Shown here: in pieces, positions 26,211 to 35,538 of the stretch
Layout of the letters: each line of letters opens with the position of its first letter
Numbering within the stretch: position 1 is the stretch's first letter
Assembly: GCA_035645555.1 (NCBI GenBank)
Contig: DASQMI010000061.1
Span: 1-57,966, forward strand
From: Lysobacter_F sp035645555
Lineage (GTDB): Bacteria; Pseudomonadota; Gammaproteobacteria; Xanthomonadales; Xanthomonadaceae
Length of the DNA: 57,966 bases
Direction: 5' to 3'
Made by a program: the position numbers and the translations under genes
The notes under the pieces: model-generated
Database searches by the model: none
Told to the model about the DNA's origin: nothing
Seen by the model: the letters and a program-made list of their open reading frames with translations, nothing else

Positions 26211-28193
26211 ATGATCCAGCGCCCGCTTGCCTGTGCCCTCGCCGTCGCCCTGCTCGCCGCGCTCGCCGCCCCGGATGCCGACGCGCAGCGCCGCAAGCGC
26301 TCGGGAGCGCGGCAGCGCACGCCGGCGGTGGCGCCGGCATGCACGGACTTCTACGCGTTCGCCAACGCCGACTGGCTCAGGCAGAACACGCTGCTGCCCG
26401 GTGCTGGCGCGGTGTCGGCGCTGGAGCAGCTCGCCGTGCGTGCGCACCGGCAGCAGATCGAGCTGCTGGATGCGGCGATGCGGGCGCCGGCGACGCCGGC
26501 TCAGCAGCAGTTCGGCGCGTTCTGGGCGAGCGGCCTGGACGAGGCGGCCATCGAGCGTGCCGGCCTGCAGCCGATCGCGCCGCTGCTTGCGCGGGTCGAC
26601 GCGATCCGCCGTCCGCGCGATGTGACCGGCGTGGTCGCGGCGCTGCACCAGGCCGGCATCCCGGTGCTGTTCGATCTGGTCGCCGAGGCCGACCTCCAGC
26701 AGCCGGAGCGTGTGCGCGGCCATCTGCGCCAGGGCGGCCTCGGCCTGCCGGACCCGGGGTTCTACACCCGCACCGACACCGAGACGCGCAACGTGCTGGC
26801 GCGCTACACCCATTACGTGCAGAAGCTGCTCGAGCTCACCGGCAGTCCGGCACAGCGCGCGGCCGCCGACGCGCAGCAGGTGCTGGACCTGGAAACGCGC
26901 ATCGCGCAGCGTTCGCGCGCGCCGGCGCAGCTGCGCGAGGCCGCCCGCAGCGCGGTACCGGTCACGCCGAAGGAGCTCGGCCGGCAGTACCGCCACCTGC
27001 GGCTTGCCGACTTCCTGAAGACCCAGGGCGTTGCCGTCGAGCACGTGGTGCTCGACGATCCGGCGCTGTTCGCGCAGCTCGATGCGCTGGTCGGCCAGCT
27101 CAAGCCCGAGCAGTGGAAGCTGTACCTGCGTGCGCGCGTCGCCGACGCGATGGCGCCTTACCTGACGAAGCCGTTGCGCGACGCGCACTTCGATTTCCGC
27201 GGTCGCGTGCTGCTCGCGCTGCCGGCGCCGCCGGGCCTTGCGCAACAGACGCTGGACGCGGCCAACCGCCTGCTCGGGCCCGTGCTCGGTCGCGAATACG
27301 CCGCGCGCCATTTGCCCGAGCCGCAACGCCAGCGCGCGGAGACGATCGCGCAGCAGGTGCGCGAACAGCTGCTCGCCGCGCTGGCGCGCGATCCGCGCCT
27401 GGCGGAACCGGCCAAGGCGCAGGCGCGCGCGCGGATCGAATCGCTGACGATCGAGATCGGCGCGCCGCGCGCGGGCGACGACGCCGCGTTGCCGGCATTC
27501 GACCGCGCCAACTTCGGCGCCAACGTGCTGGCCGCGGCGGCCTGGCGGCAGCGCCACGCGATCGCGCGCATCGGTCGCCCCGCACCGCCCGCATGGGGCG
27601 TGCTGCCGCATGAGCCGGCGCTGGCCTACGACGCCGCCCACCATCGCCTGCTGGTCACCGCCGCGATGCTGCAGGCGCCGGTGCTCGATCCCGCGCAGGA
27701 GCCGGCCGCGCATTACGGCGCGTTGGGTGCGCTGGTCGGCCACGAGCTCAGCCGCGCACTCCACCCGCGCGTTAATGCTGGCGCTCCGATCGATCCGGCT
27801 TGGGATGCGCTCGCGGCGCGGGTCGCGGCGCAGTACCACGGCCGGCCCTACCCCGGCCTGACCGGCGTGAACCTGGACGGCCCGCGCGTGCGCGAGGTCG
27901 GCCTCGGCGATTTCGCCGGACTGGAACTCGCCTGGGCCGCGTTCCAGACCGCGCAGCCCGGTGCCGCCGCGCCCGCGCGGCAGGCGTTCTTCCGCGGCTG
28001 GGCCGGGCTGTGGGCCCAGCACATGAGCCGCGAGGTGGCGCAGCTGCGCGCGGCCACCGCCGTGCATCCGCCGGGCATGTGGCGCACCAACGTGCCGCTG
28101 ATGCAGCAGCCGGCGTTCGGCGAGACGTTCGCGTGCAAGCCCGGCACACCGATGCAGCTCACGCCCGCCCAGGCGGTGCGCGTCTGGCCATAG
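26211..28193 (+). CDS. M13 metallopeptidase paralogue with lost zinc ligands (probable pseudoenzyme)
   Basis: A 660-residue secreted protein with a signal peptide (about residues 1-26) and full-length M13 similarity: ACTDFYAFANADWLRQNTL, GGLGLPDPGFYTRTDTETR and the C-terminal FACKPGTPM. At the zinc site HExxH reads HELSR (residues 511-515), with Arg instead of the second His. The ENIAD motif aligns with VGLGD, so the third ligand Glu is Val563, although E562 sits one residue out of register. The NAY substrate motif is also lost. The segment between the two motifs is shorter than in the neighbour. The frame is open and the signal peptide is intact, so a retained non-catalytic role is likely. 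It follows the active gene by 170 bp. Confidence 0.88.
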   Translation: MIQRPLACALAVALLAALAAPDADAQRRKRSGARQRTPAVAPACTDFYAFANADWLRQNTLLPGAGAVSALEQLAVRAHRQQIELLDAAMRAPATPAQQQFGAFWASGLDEAAIERAGLQPIAPLLARVDAIRRPRDVTGVVAALHQAGIPVLFDLVAEADLQQPERVRGHLRQGGLGLPDPGFYTRTDTETRNVLARYTHYVQKLLELTGSPAQRAAADAQQVLDLETRIAQRSRAPAQLREAARSAVPVTPKELGRQYRHLRLADFLKTQGVAVEHVVLDDPALFAQLDALVGQLKPEQWKLYLRARVADAMAPYLTKPLRDAHFDFRGRVLLALPAPPGLAQQTLDAANRLLGPVLGREYAARHLPEPQRQRAETIAQQVREQLLAALARDPRLAEPAKAQARARIESLTIEIGAPRAGDDAALPAFDRANFGANVLAAAAWRQRHAIARIGRPAPPAWGVLPHEPALAYDAAHHRLLVTAAMLQAPVLDPAQEPAAHYGALGALVGHELSRALHPRVNAGAPIDPAWDALAARVAAQYHGRPYPGLTGVNLDGPRVREVGLGDFAGLELAWAAFQTAQPGAAAPARQAFFRGWAGLWAQHMSREVAQLRAATAVHPPGMWRTNVPLMQQPAFGETFACKPGTPMQLTPAQAVRVWP

Positions 28194-28221
28194 CGCCGGG
28201 CGGCGCGGCGCGCCCGCGCCG

Positions 28222-28227
28222 TATACT
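28222..28227 (+). promoter_or_regulatory. Candidate -10 element for tesB
   Basis: TATACT lies 28 nt before the tesB ATG in otherwise very GC-rich DNA. No convincing -35 is visible. Confidence 0.4.
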
Positions 28228-28255
28228 GCGCGGCCCTTCACGACCGCGCGCGCGT

Positions 28256-29140
28256 ATGACGTCCCCGGTGTCCGAGCTGATCGACCTGCTGTCGCTGGAG
28301 CGACTCGAGGACAACCTGTTCCGCGGCCAGAGCCGCGACATCGGCACGCGTTACGTGTTCGGCGGCCAGGTGCTGGGACAGGCGCTCTCCGCGGCGCAGG
28401 CCACGCTCGACGACGTCGACTCCCCGCGTGCGGCGCATTCGCTGCACGCCTACTTCCTGCGCGCCGGCGACATCGAGGCGCCGATCGTCTACGACGTCGA
28501 TCGCACCCGCGACGGCGGCAGTTTCTCGGTCCGCCGGGTCACGGCGATCCAGCACGGCCAGCCGATCTTCGTGTTCGCCGCCTCGTTCCAGCGCGAGGAG
28601 GACGGTGCGGAGCACCAGCTGTCGATGCCGGAAGTACCGAAGCCGGAGGACATCGAGCCGGCGCCGGCGGTGCCGCCGGAAGCGATCGCCAAGCTGCCGA
28701 CCAAGGTGCAGCGCTGGCTGTCGCGGCAGGGGCCGTTCGAGTTCCGCCACGTCTACCCGCGCGACGAGCTGAATCCGCCCAAGCGTCCGCCCTACCAGCA
28801 GGTGTGGTTCCGCCTCAGCGAGCGTGTCGGCGACGCGCCCGAGCTGCACCGCACGCTGCTGGCCTATGCATCGGACTTCCACCTGCTCGGCACCGCGACG
28901 TTCCCGCACGGCGTCAGCTACTACCAGCCCGGCGTTCAGATGGCCTCGCTGGATCATGCGTTATGGTTCCACCGTCCATTCCGCGCCGACGAGTGGCTGC
29001 TGTACTCGATCGACAGCCCGAGCGCGCAGAGCGCGCGCGGCCTGGCGCGCGGCATGATCTACGACCGCAACGGCCGCCTGGTCGCCAGCACGGCACAGGA
29101 AGGCCTGATCCGCGTGGTGCGCCCGGGCACCAAGGAGTAA
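28256..29140 (+). CDS. tesB: Acyl-CoA thioesterase II
   Basis: TesB hydrolyses medium- and long-chain acyl-CoA to free acid and CoA. The 294-residue double-hotdog protein shows FGGQVLGQALSAAQATL, HSLHAYFLRAGD, DGGSFSVRRVTAIQHGQPIF and the C-terminal hotdog with SLDHALWFHRPFRADEWLLY, containing the catalytic Asp (SLDH), followed by GLARGMIYDRNGRLVASTAQ with its Gln. It is followed 2 nt later by the DUF2007-like gene, whose ribosome binding site (AAGGAG) lies inside the last codons of tesB, so they are probably cotranscribed. Confidence 0.96.
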   Translation: MTSPVSELIDLLSLERLEDNLFRGQSRDIGTRYVFGGQVLGQALSAAQATLDDVDSPRAAHSLHAYFLRAGDIEAPIVYDVDRTRDGGSFSVRRVTAIQHGQPIFVFAASFQREEDGAEHQLSMPEVPKPEDIEPAPAVPPEAIAKLPTKVQRWLSRQGPFEFRHVYPRDELNPPKRPPYQQVWFRLSERVGDAPELHRTLLAYASDFHLLGTATFPHGVSYYQPGVQMASLDHALWFHRPFRADEWLLYSIDSPSAQSARGLARGMIYDRNGRLVASTAQEGLIRVVRPGTKE

Positions 29141-29142
29141 CG

Positions 29143-29535
29143 ATGCGTCAGGTGTTCAGCAGCCCGCGACTGGAGAACGTCGAAGCGGTCGCGCAGATGC
29201 TGCGCGACCAGGGCATCGAGGTGCGCATCACCAACGGGCGCTCCTACAAGGGCAACCGCCGCGGCACCTTCAGCTATCGCGAGACCCACGGCGCCAAGCC
29301 GGCGGTGTGGGTGGTGAAGTCCGACGACCAGGTGCGCGCGCGCGAGATCCTGCGCGAGGCCGGGCTGATGCAGTCCACTCGCACGCCGGGCGACAGCTAC
29401 CTCGCTCCGACGTTCCGCGCCAGCGACGACGCGCCGGTCGGCAACCCGACGGCGCGCCGCGCGTTCCGCATCAAGCTGGCGCTGCTGGCCGCGATCGCGC
29501 TAACCGCGGCGGCGATGATGACGCGGCTGTTCTGA
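29143..29535 (+). CDS. DUF2007-like small membrane-anchored protein
   Basis: A 130-residue protein. The first ~80 residues (MRQVFSSPRLENVEAVAQML, VRITNGRSYKG, AVWVVKSDDQVRAREILRE) resemble the small ferredoxin-like DUF2007 domain that is annotated in Xanthomonadaceae as a pathogenicity-like or putative signal-transducing protein. The C-terminal ~25 residues form one hydrophobic helix (ALLAAIALTAAAMM). The soluble part would face the cytoplasm. Its start directly follows the tesB stop, and AAGGAG supports ATG 29143. It is convergent with the EF-hand gene, 4 bp between stops. Function unknown. Confidence 0.8.
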   Translation: MRQVFSSPRLENVEAVAQMLRDQGIEVRITNGRSYKGNRRGTFSYRETHGAKPAVWVVKSDDQVRAREILREAGLMQSTRTPGDSYLAPTFRASDDAPVGNPTARRAFRIKLALLAAIALTAAAMMTRLF

Positions 29536-29539
29536 GCGC

Positions 29540-29974
29540 TCAGCGCCGACGCCGGCGCAGTTCGCCGCGCGCGAGATAACCGTCGCCGTTGCGGTCGAGG
29601 CGGTCGAACCGCTGGGCCAGCCGCGGCAACGCCTGCGCCTCGGTGCGACTGAGCTGCCCGTCGCGATCGAGGTCGGCGCGCGCGATCTGTTTCCGCACGT
29701 GCCGCATGCGCGGACCGGGATGGTGGGCGCGCTGCGCGCGCAGTTCCACGCGTTCGAGGCGGCCGTCGCGGTTGCGGTCGAGCCGGTCGAAGCGCTCGGC
29801 CAGCCGCGGGCGCGCGGCGGCCTCGCCGCGGTCGATCGCGCCGTCGCCATTGCGGTCGAGCGGCGTACGACCGGCGGGTCCGGCCAGTGCGCTGCCGGCA
29901 AGTGCGGCAGCGAGGCCCAGCGACAGGACGACGAGGGCGCGGCGGGCGCCGCGCGGCGAAACGGTCGGGATCAT
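29540..29974 (-). CDS. Secreted EF-hand protein
   Basis: A 144-residue protein with a signal peptide (about residues 1-32, ending ALAGPAG) and four EF-hand loops: DRNGDGAIDRGE, DRNRDGRLERVE, DLDRDGQLSRTE and DRNGDGYLARGE. Each has the DxDxDG-type calcium loop with a closing Glu, with Asn at the second position in most. They occur as two pairs, typical for calcium-binding modules. The rest is Arg/Ala-rich. ATG 29974 follows AGGAG by 7 nt; a longer in-frame ORF to 30154 has no signal peptide. Likely an exported calcium-binding or calcium-sensing protein; the partner is unknown. Confidence 0.88.
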   Translation of the reverse strand: MIPTVSPRGARRALVVLSLGLAAALAGSALAGPAGRTPLDRNGDGAIDRGEAAARPRLAERFDRLDRNRDGRLERVELRAQRAHHPGPRMRHVRKQIARADLDRDGQLSRTEAQALPRLAQRFDRLDRNGDGYLARGELRRRRR

Positions 29975-30095
29975 GAAGGGCTCCTGCGGTGTGGTGACGG
30001 CTGCGAAAACGCGCCCGGCACCCGGACCGTTGACGTGCAGGCCCACCCCGTTCAGCCACGCGACAGCGCGTGCCGCCACGCCGGCACGGTGGCGG

Positions 30096-30101
30096 TATGC
30101 T
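30096..30101 (+). promoter_or_regulatory. Candidate -10 for a leaderless bpt transcript
   Basis: TATGCT ends 6 nt before the bpt ATG at 30108 and no ribosome binding site is present. The geometry is the same as at the DUF502 gene, which suggests a leaderless mRNA. Confidence 0.4.
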
Positions 30102-30107
30102 CGACCC

Positions 30108-30848
30108 ATGGGTTCCGATGCGCACAGCGACGACGAACTGCGCCTGTTCCACACCGGCGAGCACGCGTGCGGCTACTGGCCCGGGAGGATGGCGCGCGAT
30201 CTCGTGCTCGATCCCCGCGACCCGCGCCTGCCCGGCTGGTATCCGCTGGCGCTGGGCTGGGGCTTCCGCCGCTCCGGCGACATCGTCTATCGCCCGCACT
30301 GCGCCGCCTGCCGCGCCTGCGTGCCGGTGCGCATCCCGGTCGCGCGCTTCCAGCCCGACCGCAGCCAGCGCCGCTGCCTGAAGCGCAACGCGGCGGTGGA
30401 GGCGCGCGTGCGCCCGGCCGCGCGCAGCGAGGAGCACCTGGCGCTGTATCGCCGCTACCTGCAGTACCGCCATCCGGCCGGCGGCATGGATCACCATGGC
30501 GCGGTCGAGTTCGAGCAATTCCTGATCGGCAGCTGGAGCGACGTCCGCTTCCTCGAACTGCGCGAGCACGGCCGGCTGCTCGCGGTGGCGGTGACCGACC
30601 TCGCCGACGACGCGCTGTCGGCGGTCTACACGTTCTACGAGCCCGATGACGCCGGACGCGGCCTCGGCACGCTGGCGATCCTGCGCCAGCTGCAATGGGC
30701 GCAGCGCGAGGGCCGCGCGCACCTGTACCTGGGTTACTGGATCGCCGGCCATCCGAAGATGGACTACAAGCGCCGCTTTCGCCCGCTGGAGGCGTTCAGC
30801 GGCCGCCATTGGCACGAGTTCGAGCCCGACGAGGAGACCACACGATGA
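30108..30848 (+). CDS. bpt: Aspartate/glutamate leucyltransferase (Bpt)
   Basis: Bpt (Ate1-like family) adds Leu from Leu-tRNA to proteins with N-terminal Asp or Glu, marking them for ClpAP by the N-end rule. The 246-residue protein has the CxxC pair in YRPHCAACRACVPVRIP, RFQPDRSQRRCLKRN, SAVYTFYEPDDAGRGLGTLA and HLYLGYWIAGHPKMDYKRRF, all family hallmarks. ATG 30108 opens MGSDAHSDDELRLFHTGEHA; no ribosome binding site is seen but a -10-like TATGCT lies 6 nt upstream. The stop overlaps the next gene (ATGA). Confidence 0.95.
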   Translation: MGSDAHSDDELRLFHTGEHACGYWPGRMARDLVLDPRDPRLPGWYPLALGWGFRRSGDIVYRPHCAACRACVPVRIPVARFQPDRSQRRCLKRNAAVEARVRPAARSEEHLALYRRYLQYRHPAGGMDHHGAVEFEQFLIGSWSDVRFLELREHGRLLAVAVTDLADDALSAVYTFYEPDDAGRGLGTLAILRQLQWAQREGRAHLYLGYWIAGHPKMDYKRRFRPLEAFSGRHWHEFEPDEETTR

Positions 30849-32038
30849 GTCCGTTCTGGCGCCTCGGCCTGCTCGCGCTCGGCATCGTGCTTGTGCTGGG
30901 CTGCGTGCGCACGCGCGTGTACGGCGATCCGCGTGCCGCCGCCACGGTGCGCGTGGCCACGTTCAACGCCTCGCTGTACGAGGAAACCGCCGGCGGTCTG
31001 ATACGTCGCCTGCAGGGCGACGACGCGCACGCGCGCCGGATCGCCGCGATCCTGCAGCGGGTGCGGCCGGACATCGTGCTGATCAACGAGTTCGACTACG
31101 ACCCCGCCGGTCGCGCCGCCGACCTGTTCCAGCGCCGTTACCTCGAAGTAGCGCAGCACGGCGGCGAGCCGCTGCGCTACGGCTACCGCTTCCTCGCCCC
31201 GGTCAACACCGGCGTGCCGAGCGGGCTCGACCTCGACGGCAGCGGCGAGCTCGGTCGCGACGACCGTGCGCGCGGCGAAGACGCGTGGGGCTACGGCCTG
31301 CACCCCGGCCAATACGGGATGCTGCTGCTCTCGCGCTATCCGATCGACGCTGCCACCGCGCGCACGTTCCAGCACCTGCGCTGGAACACCATGCCCGGCG
31401 CGCGGCGCCCGCGCTCGCCGGACGGACGCGTGTTCCATCCGGATACGGTGTGGACGCAGCTGCGGCTGTCGTCGAAATCGCACTGGGACGTTCCGGTCGA
31501 AACGCCACTTGGGCGCCTGCACGTGCTCGCCGCGCATCCCACCCCGCCGGTGTTCGACGGGCCGGAGAACCGCAACGGCGCGCGCAACTTCGACGAGATC
31601 CGGCTGTGGGCGGAATACCTCGACGGCGGCGCCAAGCGCTGGTTGTGCGACGACCAGGGACGTTGCGGCGGACTCGGCGCCGGCGCGCGCTTCGTCATCG
31701 TCGGCGATCTCAACGCCGATCCGCACGACGGCGAGGGCGAACCCGGCGCGGTGGCGCAGCTGCTCGCGCATCCGCGGGTGAATCCGGTCGCCCCGCGCAG
31801 CCGCGCCGCGGCCGCGCGCGCGACGCAGTACGGGCTGCCGCGCCGCGGCGATCCGTCCACCCACACCGCCGATTTCGGCCCGCGCACCGGCACGCTGCGC
31901 GTGGACTACGTGCTGCCGTCGCGCGAGCTGCGGGTGGTCGACCACGGCGTGTTCTGGCCCGCCCCCGACGAGCCGGATGCCGCGCTGGCGGCGGCCAGCG
32001 ACCACTCCCTGGTGTGGGTGGAGCTCGCCCGCGAGTGA
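30845..32038 (+). CDS. Endonuclease/exonuclease/phosphatase-family lipoprotein
   Basis: A 397-residue protein with a signal peptide and lipobox (LVLGC, Cys near residue 20) followed by an EEP (DNase I-like) fold: VRVATFNASLYEE, IVLINEFDYDP (metal-binding Glu), GMLLLSRYPID, HVLAAHPTPP, IVGDLNADPHDG and ASDHSLVWVEL (catalytic Asp-His). Key residues of the phosphodiesterase fold are present, so it is probably a periplasmic or outer-membrane phosphodiesterase or nuclease. Its ATG overlaps the bpt stop, so it may be translationally coupled. The substrate cannot be read from the sequence. Confidence 0.9.
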   Translation: MSPFWRLGLLALGIVLVLGCVRTRVYGDPRAAATVRVATFNASLYEETAGGLIRRLQGDDAHARRIAAILQRVRPDIVLINEFDYDPAGRAADLFQRRYLEVAQHGGEPLRYGYRFLAPVNTGVPSGLDLDGSGELGRDDRARGEDAWGYGLHPGQYGMLLLSRYPIDAATARTFQHLRWNTMPGARRPRSPDGRVFHPDTVWTQLRLSSKSHWDVPVETPLGRLHVLAAHPTPPVFDGPENRNGARNFDEIRLWAEYLDGGAKRWLCDDQGRCGGLGAGARFVIVGDLNADPHDGEGEPGAVAQLLAHPRVNPVAPRSRAAAARATQYGLPRRGDPSTHTADFGPRTGTLRVDYVLPSRELRVVDHGVFWPAPDEPDAALAAASDHSLVWVELARE

Positions 32039-32039
32039 C

Positions 32040-32345
32040 TCAGGTGGCCGGCACCGCGTGCGGCGGCGCGACCACGCGCGGCCCGAAGCCGAACGCGCCG
32101 TCGCTGCGCGCGGACACCACCATGCGCACCATCCCGGCCGGCACCATCAGCTCGATCGCCACCGGCTGCCCGTTCGGCGCGCGCCCGTCGAGCGTCATCT
32201 CCACCAGCATGCCGCCGGTGTCGAGCTCGCGGCAGAACACGTGCGGCCCGCCGGGCCCGTCCTGCAGGTACGGCCGGATCGCCTCGCCGAGCACCGGCAG
32301 CGCCTCGGCGAACAGGTACACCGCGTAACCGCGCACTTCGTCCAT
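32040..32345 (-). CDS. Hypothetical protein, 101 residues
   Basis: I do not recognise this protein. It begins MDEVRGYAVYLFAEALPVLG and continues as a small acidic protein without signal peptide, membrane segment or cysteine motif. A good ribosome binding site (GGGGAGG) lies 6 nt before ATG 32345, and codon usage resembles its neighbours, which support it as a real gene. It is convergent with the EEP gene (1 bp between stops) and is divided from purT by 59 bp on the same strand, so it could be cotranscribed after purT. Confidence 0.6.
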   Translation of the reverse strand: MDEVRGYAVYLFAEALPVLGEAIRPYLQDGPGGPHVFCRELDTGGMLVEMTLDGRAPNGQPVAIELMVPAGMVRMVVSARSDGAFGFGPRVVAPPHAVPAT

Positions 32346-32404
32346 CGTCGTCCTCCCCGGCCGAACGGCGCCATCGTGCGCCGCGGGCGGCGGCCGCGCC
32401 AGTG

Positions 32405-33604
32405 TCAGCGCAACGTGACCGACAGCGCCGCGGCGGCATCGCGCGCTTTCGCGCGCGCGTGCTCGATGTCCTCACCGAGCGCCAGCGTCACCGCCACCCG
32501 GCGCTGGCCTTCCACGCGCGGCTTGCCGAACAGGCGCAGCTGGGTGTCCGGCGCAGCCAGCGCGGCATCCACACCATCGAATACCGGCACGCCGTGCCCG
32601 TGCGCCAGCACCGCGCACGATGCCGCCGCGCCGTACGGACGGATCGCCGGCACCGGCAGGCCGAGGATCGCGCGCGCGTGCAGGGCGAATTCGCTCAGGT
32701 CCTGCGAGATCAGCGTGACCAGCCCGGTATCGTGCGGACGCGGCGAGACTTCGCTGAACCACACCTCGTCGCCCTTGACGAACAACTCCACGCCGAACAC
32801 GCCCCAGCCGGCGAGCTCGTCGGTGATCGCGCGCGCGATCTGCCGCGAGCGCTCCAGCGCCCGCGCGCTCATCGGCTGCGGCTGCCAGCTCTCGCGGTAG
32901 TCGCCGTCGCGCTGCAGATGGCCGATCGGATCGCAGAACGTGGTGCCGCCGGCATGGCGCACGGTCAGCAGGGTGATCTCATAGTCGAAGTCGACGAAGC
33001 CCTCGACGATCACCCGCCCGCGCCCGGCGCGGCCGCCGGTCTGCGCGTAGTCCCAGGCGGCGTCGATCCCGTCCTCGGCGCGCACGATGCTCTGTCCCTT
33101 GCCGGAGGAGGACATCACCGGCTTGACCACGCACGGCAGGCCGAGCGCGCGCACGGCATCGCGATAGTCCTCGTAAGTGTCGACGAAGCGGTACGGCGAG
33201 GTCGGCAGACCGAGCTGTTCGGCGGCGAGCCGGCGGATGCCCTCGCGGTCCATCGTCAGCCACGCCGCGCGCGCGGTGGGGATCACCCGCGTCGGCACGC
33301 CGGCGGCGGCGAACTCGCGTTCGAGCTCGACCAGCGTGGGCGTATGGATTGCCTCGATCTCCGGCACGATCAGATGCGGGCGTTCGCGCTCGACCAGCGC
33401 GCGGATCGCCGCGCCGTCGAGCATGTCGAGCACGTGGCTGCGATGCGCCACCTGCATCGCCGGCGCATCCGCATAGCGGTCGGCGGCGATCACCTCCACG
33501 CCGAACCGCTGCAGCTCGATCGCCACTTCCTTGCCGAGCTCGCCGGAGCCGAGCAGGAGGACGCGGAAGGCATGGTCGGACAGCGGCGTGCCGAGCGTGG
33601 TCAT
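32405..33604 (-). CDS. purT: Formate-dependent phosphoribosylglycinamide formyltransferase
   Basis: PurT uses formate and ATP to formylate GAR in purine synthesis, an alternative to the folate-dependent PurN. The 399-residue ATP-grasp protein shows LLLGSGELGKEVAIELQRFG, MSSSGKGQSIV in the ATP-binding domain, GVFGVELFVKGDEVWFSEVS, then SPRPHDTGLVTLISQDLSEF. ATG 33604 is preceded by a short intergenic region with the divergent lipoprotein gene. Only purT, not the rest of the purine pathway, lies in the window. Confidence 0.97.
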   Translation of the reverse strand: MTTLGTPLSDHAFRVLLLGSGELGKEVAIELQRFGVEVIAADRYADAPAMQVAHRSHVLDMLDGAAIRALVERERPHLIVPEIEAIHTPTLVELEREFAAAGVPTRVIPTARAAWLTMDREGIRRLAAEQLGLPTSPYRFVDTYEDYRDAVRALGLPCVVKPVMSSSGKGQSIVRAEDGIDAAWDYAQTGGRAGRGRVIVEGFVDFDYEITLLTVRHAGGTTFCDPIGHLQRDGDYRESWQPQPMSARALERSRQIARAITDELAGWGVFGVELFVKGDEVWFSEVSPRPHDTGLVTLISQDLSEFALHARAILGLPVPAIRPYGAAASCAVLAHGHGVPVFDGVDAALAAPDTQLRLFGKPRVEGQRRVAVTLALGEDIEHARAKARDAAAALSVTLR

Positions 33605-33682
33605 GGCGGGCGGGCGCGAAGGGAAAGACGCACAGTCTAGCGGCGCCTATGGCGGCGCGTGCCGGCGTGCGATCCTTGCGCG

Positions 33683-34615
33683 ATGCCGTCGGCTCCACGC
33701 GCCACGCTGCCCACGCTCCTGCTTGCCGCCGTGCTCGCGGCATGCGGCGGCTGCGCGCCGGCGCCCGCGCCGCCGGCGCGCGAGCTGGCCGGGATGCTGC
33801 TCGACGCGCAGCTCAGCGAGGTGAGCGGGCTGGCGGCGTCGCGCCGGCATCGCAACGTGCTGTGGATGCACGACGACGGCGGCAATCCGGCGCGGCTGTT
33901 CGCGGTCGACGAGGAGGGCAACCGCCTCGCCACGCTACGGGTGGAAGGCGTCACCAAGACCGACTGGGAAGACATCGCCAGCTTCGAGCTCGACGGGCGC
34001 AGCTACCTGCTGATCGCCGACGTCGGCGACAACGGCGGCCTGCGCCGCACGCTGCAGCTGCACGTGATCGAGGAACCGGCGCGGATCGCCAACGGCCGCG
34101 TGCGGCCGGCATGGTCGATCGCGTTCCGCTGGCCGGACGGCGCGCGCGACTGCGAGGCGGTCGCAGTCGACGCCGCGCGCGGCGAGGTGCTGCTGGTCTC
34201 CAAGCGCCGCCGGCCGCCGGAACTGTTCTCGCTGCCGCTGCGCCCGCCGGGCGTGGAGCGCATCACCGCGCGCCGGATCGGCGTGCTCGGCGGCATGCCG
34301 CAGCCGGACGAACGCCAACGCCGCGAGGACCCACAGGGCGCGCGCCTGCAGACCCAGGTGACCGCGGCCGACCTCGCGCCGGACGGCCGCACGCTGGCCG
34401 TGCTCACCTACCGGCACGTGCTGCTGTATCCCCGGTCGCGCGCGGGCTGGCGGTTGGGGCTGCGCACACCGAGCGCGGTGCTCGAACTGCCGTGGCTGCC
34501 GCAGGCGGAGGCGCTGGGGTGGTCGCGCGACGGCCACCTGTACGTGACCGGGGAGTTCGTGCCGGCCCCGCTCTACCGGCTGGCGCACGCTCCGACGGAC
34601 GGCGAAGCTCAATGA
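33683..34615 (+). CDS. Putative lipoprotein with beta-propeller-like pattern
   Basis: A 310-residue protein starting at ATG 33683 with a signal peptide and a likely lipobox (AACGGC region, Cys near residue 20). Segments such as LSEVSGLAASRRH, WMHDDGGNPARLFAVDEEGN, ADVGDNGGLRR and EAVAVDAARGEVLLVSKRR recur as beta-strand turns of a propeller, resembling esterase-like or phytase-like extracellular proteins. I cannot assign a specific family. An in-frame GTG at 33659 would add 8 residues ahead of the signal peptide and is less likely. It ends at the first copy of the operator repeat for the SPFH operon. Confidence 0.7.
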   Translation: MPSAPRATLPTLLLAAVLAACGGCAPAPAPPARELAGMLLDAQLSEVSGLAASRRHRNVLWMHDDGGNPARLFAVDEEGNRLATLRVEGVTKTDWEDIASFELDGRSYLLIADVGDNGGLRRTLQLHVIEEPARIANGRVRPAWSIAFRWPDGARDCEAVAVDAARGEVLLVSKRRRPPELFSLPLRPPGVERITARRIGVLGGMPQPDERQRREDPQGARLQTQVTAADLAPDGRTLAVLTYRHVLLYPRSRAGWRLGLRTPSAVLELPWLPQAEALGWSRDGHLYVTGEFVPAPLYRLAHAPTDGEAQ

Positions 34616-34637
34616 TATCGATGTGATATCTATATGG
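34613..34637 (+). promoter_or_regulatory. Repeat-type operator upstream of the SPFH operon
   Basis: Two TGATATC copies (34613-34619 and 34624-34630) are spaced 11 bp centre to centre, one helical turn, followed by a partial TATATGG. Each contains the palindrome GATATC. Repeats in phase like this are typical of ribbon-helix-helix repressor sites, and an RHH protein is encoded as the third gene of this operon. The first copy overlaps the stop codon of the preceding gene. The AT-rich stretch may also hold the promoter. Confidence 0.6.
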
Positions 34638-34663
34638 CATCCCGCCCAAAACGGAGCCGTGCC

Positions 34664-35527
<864 letters not shown>

Positions 35528-35538
35528 GGACGGCGGCG

